Source of the DNA: an uncultured Oscillospiraceae bacterium
GTDB lineage: Bacteria; Bacillota_A; Clostridia; Oscillospirales; Oscillospiraceae
DNA: 6,694 nucleotides
Assembly: GCA_947631675.1 (NCBI GenBank)
Contig: CANRMG010000103.1
Span: forward strand, 1-6,694
Direction: 5' to 3'
In this document: positions 5,015 through 6,694 of the stretch, one piece after another
How the letters are laid out: each line of letters opens with the position of its first letter
Position numbering within the stretch: the stretch's first letter is position 1
Notes under the pieces: model-generated
The model's input: the letters and a program-made list of their open reading frames with translations, nothing else
The model's database searches: none
What the model was told of the DNA's origin: nothing
Program-made: the position numbers and the translations under genes

Positions 5015-5896
5015 ATGGCGAATAAACTGAGTGAACAGATTGCTGCCCTGAGAAAAGAGCGCGGGTTTACACAGGAGCAATTGGGAAATATGGTCGGCGT
5101 ATCCTCCCAGGCTGTGAGCAAATGGGAAAAGGGCGGCACGCCGGACGTGGAACTGCTGCCGGTGCTGTCCAGGCAGCTGGGCGTGACCATCGACGCTCTC
5201 TTCGGTATGGAGGGCGGGGAACAGGAGGCCATGGAGGACGCGGTGGGCCGGTGGCTGCGGGGATTACCGGCGAAGGATAGGCTGGATAAGTTCTGCCGCC
5301 TGGTCTGGAGTTCCATTAGCTACTTCGCGCCAGTGGATATCGTTTTGCCGGGCATGGACTATCCCGCGTCCTGCAAGCTCGACGGCGGCGACGGGATCGT
5401 CCAGCTGTTTTTGACCCAGGTGCTGGGAGAGGGCGGTATGCTGCTGGACGTACACTCGGACGACCTGACCTTCGTGACGCTATGGCCAAAGCCCAAGGGT
5501 GGCTGGGCCCAGTGGCTGGCCCCCATGGAGGAATACCGGAAGCTATTCGCGGTCCTGGCAAAGCCGGGGTGTCTGGAGCTACTGGGCTGTCTTTACAGGC
5601 GCAACGCAAACTGGTTTTCTCCGGGCGTTGTGGTGAAGGAACTGAAAATGCCGAAGGAAGCGGTGGTGGAACTGCTGGAGGCCTTGACGGAGCGGGAGAT
5701 CCTGACATCTATGGAACTGGAACTGGAGGACGGCCAGGCGAGAGTCTATCAGGTGACGGAGCCGATCAAGCTGGTCCCGTTCCTCCTGCTGGGGCGGGTG
5801 CTCATGCAGTTCGATTCCAATCTCATGCGGCTCGGCGACGGTTTGCCGATCTTAGGGCCGGACGAGGTCTGGGCGGAGACAGAAAAGGAGGCATAA
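5015..5896 (+). CDS. Transcriptional regulator: N-terminal XRE-type HTH plus probable ArsR-like winged helix
   Basis: 293-residue putative DNA-binding regulator. Residues 5-62 are a clear XRE/Cro-CI helix-turn-helix (LSEQIAALRKERGFTQEQLG, then VSSQAVSKWEKGGTPD and LLPVLSRQLGVTIDALFG). Residues 75-170 are a segment I do not recognise. Residues 174-250 (LFAVLAKPGCLELLGCL, then VVVKELKMPKEAVVELLEALTEREIL and a basic/acidic wing ending VYQVTE) resemble an ArsR-type winged helix without the classic ELCVCDL metal site. Start: ATG 5015 gives MANKLSEQ, with AAAGGA at 4998-5003 as ribosome binding site. An in-frame ATG at 5003 overlaps that site and would add MLFC. The exporter ATG comes 2 bp after the stop, so the regulator probably controls it, and direct repeats in its own promoter suggest autoregulation. 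Effector unknown. Confidence 0.85.
   Translation: MANKLSEQIAALRKERGFTQEQLGNMVGVSSQAVSKWEKGGTPDVELLPVLSRQLGVTIDALFGMEGGEQEAMEDAVGRWLRGLPAKDRLDKFCRLVWSSISYFAPVDIVLPGMDYPASCKLDGGDGIVQLFLTQVLGEGGMLLDVHSDDLTFVTLWPKPKGGWAQWLAPMEEYRKLFAVLAKPGCLELLGCLYRRNANWFSPGVVVKELKMPKEAVVELLEALTEREILTSMELELEDGQARVYQVTEPIKLVPFLLLGRVLMQFDSNLMRLGDGLPILGPDEVWAETEKEA
5886..5891 (+). promoter_or_regulatory. AGGAGG ribosome binding site of the exporter inside the regulator's last codons
   Basis: A full AGGAGG lies 7 bases before the ATG at 5899 and just before the regulator's TAA at 5894-5896. The two genes should be co-transcribed and translationally coupled, with the exporter made more efficiently than its regulator. 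Confidence 0.8.
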
Positions 5897-5898
5897 AA

Positions 5899-6694
5899 AT
5901 GAAATATTATCTGAAAAAATACTGGGCGCCCAATCTGGCGGCGGTGTTGCTGGCGCTCGTCGTGTGCGCGTTGCAGACCGGGAATAACCTTCTGTTGATG
6001 CAGACCTTCCAGGGCATCATCGACCGGGATCTGCGCAGCTTTTTCTTCTGGATGGCGCTGTTGACGGGTTCCTGGTTCGTTCTGATGTGGATCAATGGCC
6101 TGCAGGAATATTGCCAGGGCCGGGCCGTGCGGCTGATGAACAACGCCGTCCGGCGGGACATGACGGCCACGCTGCTGGCCAAGTCCCACGGGGCGTTCCA
6201 CGAAAAGGACACAGGGGAATACCTGTCCTGGTTCACGAATGACGTGAACCAGATCGAGACCCTTGCCTGGCAGCCCTTTTACCAGTGCGTCGCCTGCGGG
6301 GCCAGCGCCCTGTTCAGCGCCGTCGCGCTGCTGACGCTCCACTGGTCGTTGCTGGTGGCGGCGCTGGTCAATGTGGCCGTGATGATGCTGGTTCCCCAGC
6401 TATTTAATAAGCGCATGGAGAAGCTGGGCAAAGATTGCGAGGCGGGGCAGGCCCAGGCCACCGGGCGGCTCAAGGACATTTTGGCGGGCTACGACGTGCT
6501 GCGGGCCTTTGGCCGGGAGCAGCGTTTCCGCCAGGGGGCGGCCGAGGCCAGCGAGCAGATCGAAAGGCCGAAATTCAAGCTCACCTATGTGAAGGGCTTT
6601 GTCGGCGCCGGGTTCGAGTGCGTCAACATCGCGGTGCAGATGCTGATCGACGTGTTGATCGGCATCCTGTCCATCCGGGGCGTCATTTTGCAGA
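5899..6694 (+). CDS. ABC exporter, membrane-domain N-terminal part (cut by window end)
   Basis: Frame starts at ATG 5899 and stays open for 265 codons to the window edge. The visible part is a type-IV (MsbA/BmrA-like) exporter transmembrane domain. Hydrophobic helices lie near residues 11-33, 47-67, 126-147, 149-169 and 232-258. The coupling-helix region FHEKDTGEYLSWFTNDVNQIE (100-120) is the hallmark pattern of this family, and LKDILAGYDVLRAFGRE (191-207) matches the usual cytoplasmic extension (ERLSGIRVIKAFGRE type). The ATP-binding domain with Walker A, signature and Walker B motifs should follow outside the window, so fusion of both domains is inferred. Likely role: ATP-driven efflux of a drug, lipid or peptide, often as a heterodimer with a second half-transporter. 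Context with the regulator supports an inducible efflux unit. Substrate cannot be told. Confidence 0.9.
   Translation, partial: MKYYLKKYWAPNLAAVLLALVVCALQTGNNLLLMQTFQGIIDRDLRSFFFWMALLTGSWFVLMWINGLQEYCQGRAVRLMNNAVRRDMTATLLAKSHGAFHEKDTGEYLSWFTNDVNQIETLAWQPFYQCVACGASALFSAVALLTLHWSLLVAALVNVAVMMLVPQLFNKRMEKLGKDCEAGQAQATGRLKDILAGYDVLRAFGREQRFRQGAAEASEQIERPKFKLTYVKGFVGAGFECVNIAVQMLIDVLIGILSIRGVILQ

Overview
The window is GC-rich (roughly 60 % by eye) chromosomal DNA. Gene content and protein style point to a spore-forming-type Firmicute of class Clostridia, most likely Oscillospiraceae-like (Flavonifractor/Intestinimonas/Oscillibacter relatives). The support is a SpoVB/YabM-type flippase followed by mazG, HU and rqcP (yabO), the order known from the Bacillus yab region; a Firmicute-type short Pgi; and AGGAGG-type ribosome binding sites. 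The genus is inference; no rRNA is present.

Layout: all seven protein genes are on the + strand. (1) 1-2094, 'yab-like' block: the 3' end of a lipid-linked oligosaccharide flippase, the NTP pyrophosphohydrolase MazG, the nucleoid protein HU and the ribosome-quality-control factor RqcP. Small hairpins in the gaps probably tune or split transcripts, including a perfect 13-bp stem between HU and rqcP. (2) 2095-3416: a structured intergenic region and a secreted D-Ala-D-Ala carboxypeptidase. Its Shine-Dalgarno lies inside a perfect 10-bp hairpin, overlapped by a 12-codon upstream reading frame whose stop codon overlaps the carboxypeptidase start (ATGA). (3) 3417-4890: pgi as its own unit, with a near-consensus sigma-A promoter, a palindrome just after the expected transcription start, and a strong hairpin after the stop. 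(4) 4891-6694: an AT-rich promoter region with two 16-bp direct repeats 42 bp apart, a regulator with an XRE-type N-terminus and a probable ArsR-like winged helix near the C-terminus, and, 2 bp later, the 5' part of an ABC exporter gene that leaves the window.

How they fit: the first four genes are housekeeping (envelope precursor export, nucleotide-pool cleaning, chromosome architecture, stalled-ribosome rescue). The carboxypeptidase trims peptidoglycan, and Pgi links glycolysis to sugar-phosphate supply. The regulator/ABC pair looks like a self-contained, autoregulated efflux module next to this core. The best candidates for undescribed biology are the hairpin/mini-ORF leader of the carboxypeptidase and the regulator with its repeat operators. 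Nothing here resembles a CRISPR array, prophage, insertion sequence, tRNA or rRNA.
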